From: JAULUH01 sp032111745
GTDB taxonomy: Bacteria; Chloroflexota; Anaerolineae; JAAEKA01
DNA length: 7,073 bases
Assembly: GCA_032111745.1 (NCBI GenBank)
Contig: JAULUH010000336.1
Span: forward strand, 1-7,073
Reading direction: 5' to 3'
This document shows positions 1-5,738 of the stretch, piece after piece (position 1 is the stretch's first letter; every line of letters begins with the position of its first letter). Made by a program: the position numbers and the translations under genes. The notes under the pieces are model-generated. The model was not told where the DNA came from and made no database searches. It worked only from the letters and a program-made list of their open reading frames with translations.

Positions 1-193
1 CCGGCCCCCGGGCCACGTAATGCCCGTTGATCCACAGCTTGTACCGGCTATCCGCCGTGATGAACAGCTCCGCGCGCTCCGCCCACCGCTCCAACCGCCA
101 TTCCGCGGGCGAGCGGAAACAGAGATAGGCCTCCTGTAGGTCAAAGGGATGCGCGGACCCGATCCAGGCCGCGCCTGCGAAAACCTTAAACAT
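1..193 (-). CDS. Glycoside hydrolase, alpha-L-rhamnosidase (GH78)-like, N-terminal fragment
   Basis: Sixty-four codons are visible, from an ATG at 193 to the left edge; the rest of the gene is outside. The peptide starts MFKVFAGAAWIGSAHPFD and contains, at residues 41-64, a beta-rich stretch with ITADSRYKLWINGHYVARGP. The pattern of A-x-L-x-I-T-A-D-x-x-Y-x-L-x-x-N-G followed by V-x-R-G-P is typical of the N-terminal carbohydrate-binding-like beta-sandwich of bacterial alpha-L-rhamnosidase-type hydrolases. The catalytic (alpha/alpha)6 domain is not visible, so activity cannot be judged. There is no signal peptide, which would suggest a cytoplasmic enzyme acting on imported oligosaccharides. 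An in-frame TGA at 205-203 sits just upstream, so the ATG is the earliest one possible. No Shine-Dalgarno is seen; see the promoter-like motif at 202-210. A GH2-like or other beta-sandwich hydrolase remains possible. Confidence 0.62.
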   Translation of the reverse strand, partial: MFKVFAGAAWIGSAHPFDLQEAYLCFRSPAEWRLERWAERAELFITADSRYKLWINGHYVARGP

Positions 194-201
194 CAGTGTT
201 G

Positions 202-210
202 GTCATAGCA
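202..210 (-). promoter_or_regulatory. Possible extended -10 promoter element for a leaderless glycosidase mRNA
   Basis: On the minus strand the sequence TGCTATGAC ends 8 bases before the ATG at 193. TGnTATGAC resembles an extended -10 element, and the distance would put transcription start at or next to the A of the ATG, giving a leaderless transcript. This would fit the absence of a Shine-Dalgarno. No convincing -35 hexamer is found 17 bases upstream. This is a weak motif match. Confidence 0.22.
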
Positions 211-249
211 GATTGCGTAGAAATCCGCTGGTAGTCTCATACCGTTGTC

Positions 250-332
250 CGTCCGTGTTCCGGCTCCTCCGGTCCTTTTCTTCTTTGCGTTCTCAGCGCC
301 TCTGCGGTGCGCCTCCGGAGTCCGTGTCTGTC
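250..332. repeat. Direct repeat copy A (~83 bases)
   Basis: Copy A matches copy B (359-442) with one substitution (A295 versus T405) and one missing T in a T-run (TTTT at 276-279 versus five Ts). The unit has three blocks: a TCCGTGTTCC box, a TTTGCGTTCTCNGCGCCTCT box with GCGGTGCGC, and a CTCCGGAG palindrome (313-320) followed by TCCGTGTCTG. The middle box resembles a short sequence found dispersed in many copies in environmental genomes (Chloroflexota, Planctomycetota, Cyanobacteria); that comparison is from memory, not a search. Confidence 0.88.
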
Positions 333-370
333 CGTGTCTGTCCGTGTTCGTCCGTGTTCGTCCGTGTTCC
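321..370. repeat. Five tandem 10-base units, TCCGTGTYYS type
   Basis: Five exact-register units follow one another: TCCGTGTCTG twice, TCCGTGTTCG twice, then TCCGTGTTCC, the last being the start of copy B. One more TCCGTGTCTG unit and a variant (TCGGTGTTCG) follow copy B at 431-450. The grouping of identical units side by side is what replication slippage produces. Confidence 0.9.
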
Positions 371-442
371 GGCTCCTCCGGTCCTTTTTCTTCTTTGCGT
401 TCTCTGCGCCTCTGCGGTGCGCCTCCGGAGTCCGTGTCTGTC
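359..442. repeat. Direct repeat copy B (~84 bases)
   Basis: Second copy of the unit at 250-332, offset 109 bases before the T-run and 110 after it. It carries the same CTCCGGAG palindrome at 423-430. Identity stops at 443, where copy B reads TCGGTGTTCG instead of TCCGTGTCTG. The near-identity shows a recent duplication, or conversion between copies. Confidence 0.88.
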
Positions 443-495
443 GGTGTTCGTCCCTGTGTCCATGTTCCCACTGGCCGCACACCCCTTCGGCATTC

Positions 496-1479
496 TCACA
501 GCGTTCCATACTGCCCGGCCAGCTCCTGAGCCAGCCCATAGGCCCGCGTCAGCCGCAACGGCGGCGTGTCCGGCTGCACGAAATGGCCCGTGTTGAAAAT
601 GAACCCGCCGCCCGGCGCGTAGATCGCAAAGCGCTGCCTGATATACTCCGCCAGGGCCTCATCCTCCTGCAGCAGCAGGGCGTCCACCGTGTCCAGGGAG
701 CCGTAGATCACCAGCCTGTCGCCGTACTCCGCCTTGACCGTGCCCGGGTCCATGCCCGCGCTCTCCTGCACCGGGTGCAGCATCGTGACCCCCATGGCCA
801 CCAGCTCGTCCATGATGGGCATAATGTAGCCGTCGCTGTGCAGGCTGACGAAGACGTCGCGGCCGCGCACGTGCTTCACCACCCGCCCGGCGTAAGGCGC
901 GATCAGCTCCTGCCACATCTCGGGCCGGAACAGCATGGTCTGGTTGCTGCCCCAGTCGTCCGAGATCTGGATGATGTCTACCCCGGCGTCGATGCAGCTG
1001 TCGGCCACCCCACACAGCCAGTCCGCGTAGCGGTCGAACCAGGCGTGCATCTGCTCCGGGCGGCGGCGCAGGTTGGCCCAACATTTCTCGATGCCCAGGA
1101 AGGTGCTGGTGCCCTCGACCATGCCCCACAGATGGGCCACGATCGCCCGCTGCCCACCCTGTGCGGCCACCGCATCCACGACGTTGGTGCCGGCGAAATC
1201 AGGGTTCCAGGCCGCGAACGTCACCCACGACGGGTCCCTGGGATCGCCCAGGTCGAAGCCGGCCAGCTCGCCGATGTCCAGCTTGCGCCCGGTCTGGTTG
1301 GGATAGGGCATGTACCCGAGAAAGATGTCGATGCCATACTCGTCCAGGAAGCGATCGCGGCTGCCGTACGCCGCCTCCAGCTTCTCCACGAACTGCCTCT
1401 GGTACAGCCAGCAGTCCAGCGGCGTGCGGTCCACCGGCTCCCGGCGCAGCGTCGCCAGCACCCGTTCCTTTGAGTTCAC
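496..1479 (-). CDS. Uroporphyrinogen decarboxylase (URO-D) superfamily protein 2
   Basis: A complete 327-residue protein, close to usual URO-D superfamily length, with the TIM-barrel fold expected of the family. Family marks: the N-terminus MNSKERVLATLRREPVDRTP; the acidic QISDDWG at 171-177 followed by the helix LFRPEMWQELIAPY (183-196); LHSDGYIMPIMDELVAMGV at 213-231; HPVQESAGMD at 235-244; and near the C-terminus NTGHFVQPDTPP (296-307). In the MtaA/MtbA methyltransferase branch the LHSCG motif supplies His and Cys metal ligands; here the Cys is Asp (LHSDG). The basic substrate-binding N-terminal motif of true heme-pathway URO-D is not evident, so uroporphyrinogen decarboxylation is unlikely. 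It starts at GTG, overlaps the DUF4037 stop by 4 bases (GTGA) and is the last gene of the apparent operon. Substrate unknown. Confidence 0.88.
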   Translation of the reverse strand: MNSKERVLATLRREPVDRTPLDCWLYQRQFVEKLEAAYGSRDRFLDEYGIDIFLGYMPYPNQTGRKLDIGELAGFDLGDPRDPSWVTFAAWNPDFAGTNVVDAVAAQGGQRAIVAHLWGMVEGTSTFLGIEKCWANLRRRPEQMHAWFDRYADWLCGVADSCIDAGVDIIQISDDWGSNQTMLFRPEMWQELIAPYAGRVVKHVRGRDVFVSLHSDGYIMPIMDELVAMGVTMLHPVQESAGMDPGTVKAEYGDRLVIYGSLDTVDALLLQEDEALAEYIRQRFAIYAPGGGFIFNTGHFVQPDTPPLRLTRAYGLAQELAGQYGTL

Positions 1480-2537
1480 GCGAAGTCCTCCTCAGGGTTG
1501 AGGTTCAGAATGGCATCCCAGTCCCGCAGGTCGAGCCCGGCCACGTAGGTGCTGTGCATGCGCTCCAGGTAGACCTGGTCCCACACCGGCACGATGGAGC
1601 GAATCTCGGCCGGCAGGTTCTGCAGAATCTCGGCATAGGCGTGCTCCAGCAGGCGGTAGCCCGAGCTGGGCGAGCCCCGGTAGCGCGGGTGGGGCCGGAT
1701 GATGCCGTCCGCGACCATCATGCTGTCCAACACATCGGCCAGCTGGTTGAGCAGGTCCAGCTTGCGCTGCCACGGCGTGGCCAGGCTGGCGGCCTCCTGC
1801 ACCAGCGGCGTCACCACCGGGCCCAGCCGGGGGAGCTTGGGCAGGAAGGCCATCACCCATTTGTCGTAAGGGTAGTAGCGCCTGTCCAGCATGAAGGCCA
1901 GGTGCACGCCCCAGCGCAGGGTCTTGCCAAAGGCCACGCTAGCGAAGTACTCGTTGTCGCGCAGCAAAGCCCGCTGCAGGGCATAGGTGCCCATCCCCGA
2001 GAAGTAACGGCACCAGTGGGCGATGCGGCGCAGCCGTACCGGCTCCGGATAGTAGTTGAGGAACTGGCGCCGGATGGCTGAGAAGCAGCCGGCCTCGTCC
2101 AGCCACACCTCGCCGTTGATCACGTGGATGATGTCCTCTTCCGGCGCCTGCAGCCAGTCTTCGTAGGTCTCCGGCGGAAAGTCGATGCCCACGGTCTGGC
2201 GCAGGAATTCCTCCAGGCTCATCAGCGACAGGCCAGTGCCACCGGCATAGCCCTCGCTCAGGGAGTGGCCCCGGTAGGAGTCCGGCAGGTTGGCCGCCAC
2301 GACCCGCAGCACCTCCTCCCGCTGGCTGTTGTACAGGTAGTCCGGCATCAGCGCGTTGATGCGCAGGCCCCAGTGGTGGTCGCTGGAGTAGCTGTCGTCC
2401 AGCCCCAACACCTCGGAGCCATAGCCGAAGACTCCAAACGCGGTCTGCTCCACGACCGTGCGAAACTCCCGGTCGAGGATGGGCTTCAGGACCTCGAAGA
2501 AGAAGTCCCGGCTGATGTCGACGACGGATTCGGCCAT
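1476..2537 (-). CDS. DUF4037 nucleotidyltransferase-like protein
   Basis: A complete 353-residue protein. The start is set at the ATG at 2537 (MAESVVDISRDF), which has AGGAG 6 bases upstream; the open frame runs further, to 2666, but that part lies inside the upstream gene. Residues 38-61 read G-Y-G-S-E-V-L-G-L-D-D, then S-D-H-H-W-G: the GS plus downstream D-x-D/H pattern of the nucleotidyltransferase fold as found in DUF4037 proteins. The DUF4037 C-terminal part is also recognisable: NGEVWLDEAGCFSAIRRQF (141-159), YYPEPVRLRRIAHWCRYF (162-179) and FMLDRRYYPYDKWVMAFLPK (215-234). Such a fold could transfer a nucleotide to a sugar, antibiotic or protein, but no substrate is known for the family. 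It is sandwiched between two URO-D genes, 13 bases after one and overlapping the other. Confidence 0.85.
   Translation of the reverse strand: MAESVVDISRDFFFEVLKPILDREFRTVVEQTAFGVFGYGSEVLGLDDSYSSDHHWGLRINALMPDYLYNSQREEVLRVVAANLPDSYRGHSLSEGYAGGTGLSLMSLEEFLRQTVGIDFPPETYEDWLQAPEEDIIHVINGEVWLDEAGCFSAIRRQFLNYYPEPVRLRRIAHWCRYFSGMGTYALQRALLRDNEYFASVAFGKTLRWGVHLAFMLDRRYYPYDKWVMAFLPKLPRLGPVVTPLVQEAASLATPWQRKLDLLNQLADVLDSMMVADGIIRPHPRYRGSPSSGYRLLEHAYAEILQNLPAEIRSIVPVWDQVYLERMHSTYVAGLDLRDWDAILNLNPEEDFA
1487..1492 (-). promoter_or_regulatory. Shine-Dalgarno AGGAGG that fixes the GTG start of URO-D 2
   Basis: AGGAGG lies 7 bases before the GTG at 1479-1477, inside the end of the DUF4037 gene. It supports the GTG start, and the GTGA overlap suggests translational coupling. 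Confidence 0.75.
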
Positions 2538-2543
2538 CACGCT

Positions 2544-2548
2544 CTCCT
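2544..2548 (-). promoter_or_regulatory. Shine-Dalgarno AGGAG that selects the DUF4037 start
   Basis: AGGAG sits 6 bases before the ATG at 2537, in the 13-base gap between genes and overlapping nothing. It favours this start over in-frame codons upstream (up to 2666), which would overlap the preceding gene by over 100 bases and add an atypical Thr/Ser-rich leader. Confidence 0.75.
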
Positions 2549-2550
2549 GC

Positions 2551-3837
2551 TCAAATCTTGCCGTGGCTGTCGATGATCTCGTTAAGCCGGTTGCGGTAGT
2601 ATTTGAACTGCTCCCAGGATACGCCGGGGGAGATGCAGTGGTCGCCGTGAGGCACGTAGCCACCATACTCCAGTAGGGCGCTCACCGGCTCGAGAAACTC
2701 CTCGATCCGCTCCGGTCCCAGGGCCATGTCGTACTTGGGCACGCCCCCCATCATCTGGAACCTGGGGTACTGCTGCCGCAGCTTGACCACGTCCATGCCC
2801 GCGCTGGTCTCCATGGGATACATCCCGGTCACCCCCACGTCGAGGAAGCGCGGGATCAGCTGCTCGATGTTGCCGTCGGTGTCCACCAGCACGATGTCCA
2901 CCCCGTGGCCGGCCAGGAAGTCGGTCACCCGCCGGTAGCAGGGGGCCATGAACTCGTCGAAGTGGGCCGGCGAGATCATGGTGCCCATGGTCGAGGACAT
3001 GTCCTCCCAGATGTGGGCGCAGTCGACGCTCACGTCCGCCAATACCTCCTCCCAGATCGCGATCCACAGCGTGGTCAGGTGACTCAGGATGTCCTTCAGC
3101 AGGTCGGGCTGGTCGTAGTACATGTAGAACACGTTCTGGTAGCCGATGAGATGGACCAGGGTGCCGAAGAACCCGCACGGGTAGCCGCCCACCGCCAGGG
3201 GGTAGTCCCGGTTGGCGTACTCCTCCACCCACCACGGCCAGTTGGCCGGGAAGCGCTCGCGCACGCGGTCCAGCCGCATGCGTTCCTCCTTGATCTGCTG
3301 CCAGGAGGCCCAATCCTTGATCGGCCAGGCCCGCGCGCTGGGGATCACCCCCTCGTCCTTCTGGAAGGTGCGCTGCACGCCGTCGATGTCGACGTAGTTC
3401 AAAAAGCGCTCATCCTCGTCCAGAATCGCCGGAGCGAAGTGGGGCTGGAAGAGCTGCTCCACGCAGATCAGGGCCGTGCTGCGGTCGAAGCCGAAATAGT
3501 CCATGATGTCCAGGGCCAGGGGAAAGCCCTGGCTGGGCCAGTACAGCGCGCCGCCCCAGATGGCGATGCCGGGCGGGAGGGGAATCTCCTGCTCCCGCTC
3601 GCCGTAGAACTTCTCCAGGTAGGTGCGCTGCTGGCGCCAGCGATGCGTCCAGGCCGTGGTGTACACCGAGGCGTTGACCGTGGTGATGGTGGTGGGGATG
3701 TTCGTGCCGACCTTCTTGGGCAGGCCCTCGCCGTACCATTGGGTCACATTCTCGCCCCAGAAGCCGAACTCCCACTTCATGGTGCGGACCTCGGGGTTGA
3801 AATGCATGACTTCGACAAAACGCTCACGTGAGTTCAT
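2551..3837 (-). CDS. URO-D superfamily protein 1 (long form)
   Basis: A complete 428-residue protein, longer than the usual ~350 of the superfamily; the extra length appears mostly in the Trp-rich N-terminal half. Family marks in order: MNSRERFVEVMHF at 1-13; WPIKDWASWQQIKEERM at 171-187; the glycine-rich GGYPCGFFGTLVHLIG (217-232); an acidic WEDMSS (277-282) followed by MISPAHFDEFMAPCYRRV (287-304); VDTDGNIEQLIPRFLDVGV (318-336); MYPMETSAGMD (339-349); and HGDHCISPGVSWEQF (397-411). The motif that is usually LHSCG or LHSDG is VDTDG here, so both usual metal ligands are absent. The ATG at 3837 has GGGAG 6 bases upstream. It is clearly a distant paralogue of the gene at 496-1479, not a recent copy. 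Substrate unknown; no corrinoid protein gene is nearby. Confidence 0.87.
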   Translation of the reverse strand: MNSRERFVEVMHFNPEVRTMKWEFGFWGENVTQWYGEGLPKKVGTNIPTTITTVNASVYTTAWTHRWRQQRTYLEKFYGEREQEIPLPPGIAIWGGALYWPSQGFPLALDIMDYFGFDRSTALICVEQLFQPHFAPAILDEDERFLNYVDIDGVQRTFQKDEGVIPSARAWPIKDWASWQQIKEERMRLDRVRERFPANWPWWVEEYANRDYPLAVGGYPCGFFGTLVHLIGYQNVFYMYYDQPDLLKDILSHLTTLWIAIWEEVLADVSVDCAHIWEDMSSTMGTMISPAHFDEFMAPCYRRVTDFLAGHGVDIVLVDTDGNIEQLIPRFLDVGVTGMYPMETSAGMDVVKLRQQYPRFQMMGGVPKYDMALGPERIEEFLEPVSALLEYGGYVPHGDHCISPGVSWEQFKYYRNRLNEIIDSHGKI

Positions 3838-3889
3838 GGTGATCTCCCATCATTGCCTGTAGGCACCTCTGCCGGCCACGCGCGCCACT

Positions 3890-4735
3890 CTACCAGGGTA
3901 GGGCTGCCAATACGGCGTCGAGCATGATCTCCTGTCCGGCCGGGTTGGGATGCAGGCCGTCAGGCAGGTAGTACGCCGGATCCGGATCCAGGCCGAAGAC
4001 CTCCACCAGGTCCACCAGGGGCAGGCCGCGGCTCTCTGCCAGCTCCCGCAGGAACCCGGCCCGCTCCGCGATGTCGGTGTTGCGCCAGATCATGCGCATG
4101 GCGACGAAATCGGGCAGGGTGTTGGCCACCTCTTCCACGACCGGGGCCGGCGTGATCAGCACCACCTTGGCCTGGGTGAACCGCTGAAAGGCGTCGACGA
4201 TGGCCCCCAGGTTGGCCCGGTATTCACCGGGCGTGACCAATGTCCTGGCCTCCGGCCCGCCGAAGCGCTTGCAGTCGTTGACCCCGTACTTGACCAGCAC
4301 CCAATCCGGCGTCTCCGGCAAGAACTGGGTGTAGGTGGCCTCCAGGCCATGGCTCGAGGTATAGCCGGACTGCGCCCCGTTGAGCACCTGGACGTTGTCC
4401 GCCGGCCGGCGCAGGGCCATCAGCTCCGCCAGCAACCGCGCGTAGCTGTAGCGATAGGTCGTGATCGAATCGCCGATGGCCAGGATCTTGCCGCCCGGGT
4501 GCACGGGCCAGCCATCGATCTTGGCCGCCACCGCAGGCCTCTCCTGCAGGGCCGTCGCCATCTGGCGCACCGCTGCCGCCACCTGATCCTCATAGACGAG
4601 CCACCGGGCCTCGGTGGTGCCGAGCATGGCCGCGCCAGCCGCGGCCGGCACCGGCAGCCCCTGGGCCGCCGGCACCATCTGCAGGTTGAAGTCGATCTGG
4701 AACGCGATCTCGGGTGCCAGCTGTTGTGAGGTCAT
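3890..4735 (-). CDS. SGNH/GDSL hydrolase (probable cytoplasmic carbohydrate esterase)
   Basis: A complete 281-residue protein with all SGNH blocks: block I GDSIT at 88-92 (nucleophile Ser90), block II SGYTS with Gly124, block III YGVND at 150-154 (Asn153), and block V PDGLHPN at 258-264 with the Asp259/His262 pair. Residues 1-80 form a non-catalytic leader without a signal peptide or membrane segment, so the enzyme is predicted to be cytoplasmic. Family members remove acyl (often acetyl) groups from sugars, or hydrolyse lipids. Placement 13 bases after a sugar permease favours deacylation of an imported sugar, which is inference. GGGAG lies 6 bases before the ATG. The 52-base gap that follows is the largest inside the operon and holds only a 4-base-stem TGCC/GGCA hairpin without a T-run. 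Confidence 0.9.
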   Translation of the reverse strand: MTSQQLAPEIAFQIDFNLQMVPAAQGLPVPAAAGAAMLGTTEARWLVYEDQVAAAVRQMATALQERPAVAAKIDGWPVHPGGKILAIGDSITTYRYSYARLLAELMALRRPADNVQVLNGAQSGYTSSHGLEATYTQFLPETPDWVLVKYGVNDCKRFGGPEARTLVTPGEYRANLGAIVDAFQRFTQAKVVLITPAPVVEEVANTLPDFVAMRMIWRNTDIAERAGFLRELAESRGLPLVDLVEVFGLDPDPAYYLPDGLHPNPAGQEIMLDAVLAALPW

Positions 4736-4748
4736 ATGTTTCTCCCGT

Positions 4749-5738
4749 TCAGGCCTGCCGCCGGATGCGCAGCTGGTCCAGGCCCACGGCCAGCAGCAGC
4801 ACCAGGCCCTGAGCGATCTGCTGGAAGTAGGATGAAACGCTCAGGAGCTGCATGCCGTTGTTCAAGGTCCCCAGAATCAGCACCCCCAGCAGCGTTCCCG
4901 GAATGGTGCCCTTCCCACCCGCCAGGCTGGTGCCGCCCAGGATCACGGCCGCAATGACGCTGATCTCCAGGCCGGTGGCTGCCTGCGGTGCGCCCGCGCC
5001 CAACTGGGAGGTCAGGATGATGCCCGCCACCCCGGCGCTGAGCGCGGATAGAATATAGGCCACCATCCGGTAGCGCCGGACCGGCAGGCCGGCCAGGCGG
5101 CTGGCGATGGGGTTGCCGCCGATGGCGTACATGGCCCGCCCGTAGCTGGTGTAGCGCAGGACGATATGGCAGATGATGGTCACCGTGGCGAAGATCAGCA
5201 CCGGCACGGGGATACCGGCCACGAAGCCGCGACCGATCTCGCCAAAGGCCGGATCGAGCATCGGCTCGCTCAACCCCCCGGAGAACACAAACGCCATACC
5301 GCGCACCACGGAAAACATGCCTAGCGTCGTAATCAGCGGGTTGATGCCCACCCAGGTCACCAGCACGCCGTTGGTCACCCCGATCAGCAGGGCCACCAGC
5401 AGCCCCAACAGCACCGCCCCCCACACGCCGAAGGTGTACTGGCCGTGGGAGATCACCACGCCCACCAGAGCCACGGTGGAGCCGATCGACAGGTCCAGGC
5501 CGCCACCCACCATCAGCATGGTGGTGAACATGGCGATGATTCCGATCACCGAGCTGGCCAGCAACAGGTTGAGGAAGTTCCTCTGGGTGAGGAAATAGGG
5601 CGAGAGCAGTGACATCACGACCAGGATGATGGCATACATGATCACCAGGCCCAGCCCCTCGCGCAGAGCCGAGGACTTGACCCGCTCCTGCCAGGATGTC
5701 CCCTGGGTTGCCGTAGAAGCGCCCGTAGACTCGCTCAT
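4749..5738 (-). CDS. Sugar ABC transporter permease, RbsC family
   Basis: A complete 329-residue polytopic inner-membrane protein, the usual length for RbsC/XylH-type permeases. After a hydrophilic N-terminal tail (1-28), hydrophobic segments start around residues 29-46, 62-78, 88-96, 105-124, 135-153, 178-194, 226-243, 260-270, 280-297 and 308-320. Family marks: MVGGGLDLSIGS at 76-87, IGGNPIASRLAGLPVRR at 206-222, and AVILGGTSLAGGKGTIPGTL (264-283) followed by NNGMQLL (293-299). It would form the translocation channel with the ATPase encoded just upstream; their genes overlap by 4 bases (ATGA), with AGGAG 7 bases before the start. The transported sugar cannot be read from the permease. Confidence 0.95.
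   Translation of the reverse strand: MSESTGASTATQGTSWQERVKSSALREGLGLVIMYAIILVVMSLLSPYFLTQRNFLNLLLASSVIGIIAMFTTMLMVGGGLDLSIGSTVALVGVVISHGQYTFGVWGAVLLGLLVALLIGVTNGVLVTWVGINPLITTLGMFSVVRGMAFVFSGGLSEPMLDPAFGEIGRGFVAGIPVPVLIFATVTIICHIVLRYTSYGRAMYAIGGNPIASRLAGLPVRRYRMVAYILSALSAGVAGIILTSQLGAGAPQAATGLEISVIAAVILGGTSLAGGKGTIPGTLLGVLILGTLNNGMQLLSVSSYFQQIAQGLVLLLAVGLDQLRIRRQA

Larger units (their letters stand above)
194..495. other. Gene-free, A-poor repeat region between URO-D 2 and the glycosidase
   Basis: This 302-base gap has no credible gene. Bases 250-442 are occupied by two direct copies of a ~83-base unit and intervening 10-base tandem units, and 443-475 looks like a decayed continuation of the tandem motif. 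The plus strand is almost free of A: within 242-461 only positions 295, 319 and 429 are A. Bases 296-495 contain no stop codon in any of the six frames, so the open frames here are a by-product of composition. Translations read as low-complexity strings rich in R, T, D, G and H on the minus strand. No hairpin followed by a T-run is seen on the minus strand after the URO-D 2 stop, so the operon has no visible intrinsic terminator here. Confidence 0.8.

Noticed and set aside
370..396. Plus-strand CCGG-CTCCT-CCGG hairpin followed by a T-rich run as a terminator
   Set aside because: Stem is only 4 base pairs, the T-run is broken by C, and no plus-strand gene exists for it to terminate.
250..442. 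CRISPR array
   Set aside because: Only two long copies and 10-base tandem units; no constant short repeats with unique spacers and no cas genes.
193..539. Open frames on both strands across the repeat region (up to ~127 codons)
   Set aside because: All six frames are open because the sequence is almost free of A on one strand; translations are low-complexity and repeat-driven, without ribosome binding sites.
307..1473. Long plus-strand open frame (388 codons)
   Set aside because: Antisense to the URO-D 2 gene; the product has no recognisable family, is His/Val/Arg-rich like other GC-rich shadows, and starts inside the repeat.
2538..2666. 43-residue N-terminal extension of the DUF4037 protein
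   Set aside because: Lies within the upstream URO-D gene, is Thr/Ser-rich and family-atypical; the ATG at 2537 has a proper Shine-Dalgarno.
3838..3889. Terminator or internal promoter in the 52-base gap between SGNH and URO-D 1
   Set aside because: Only a 4-base stem (TGCC/GGCA) without a T-run and no clear -35/-10 pair; the gap mainly holds the ribosome binding site.
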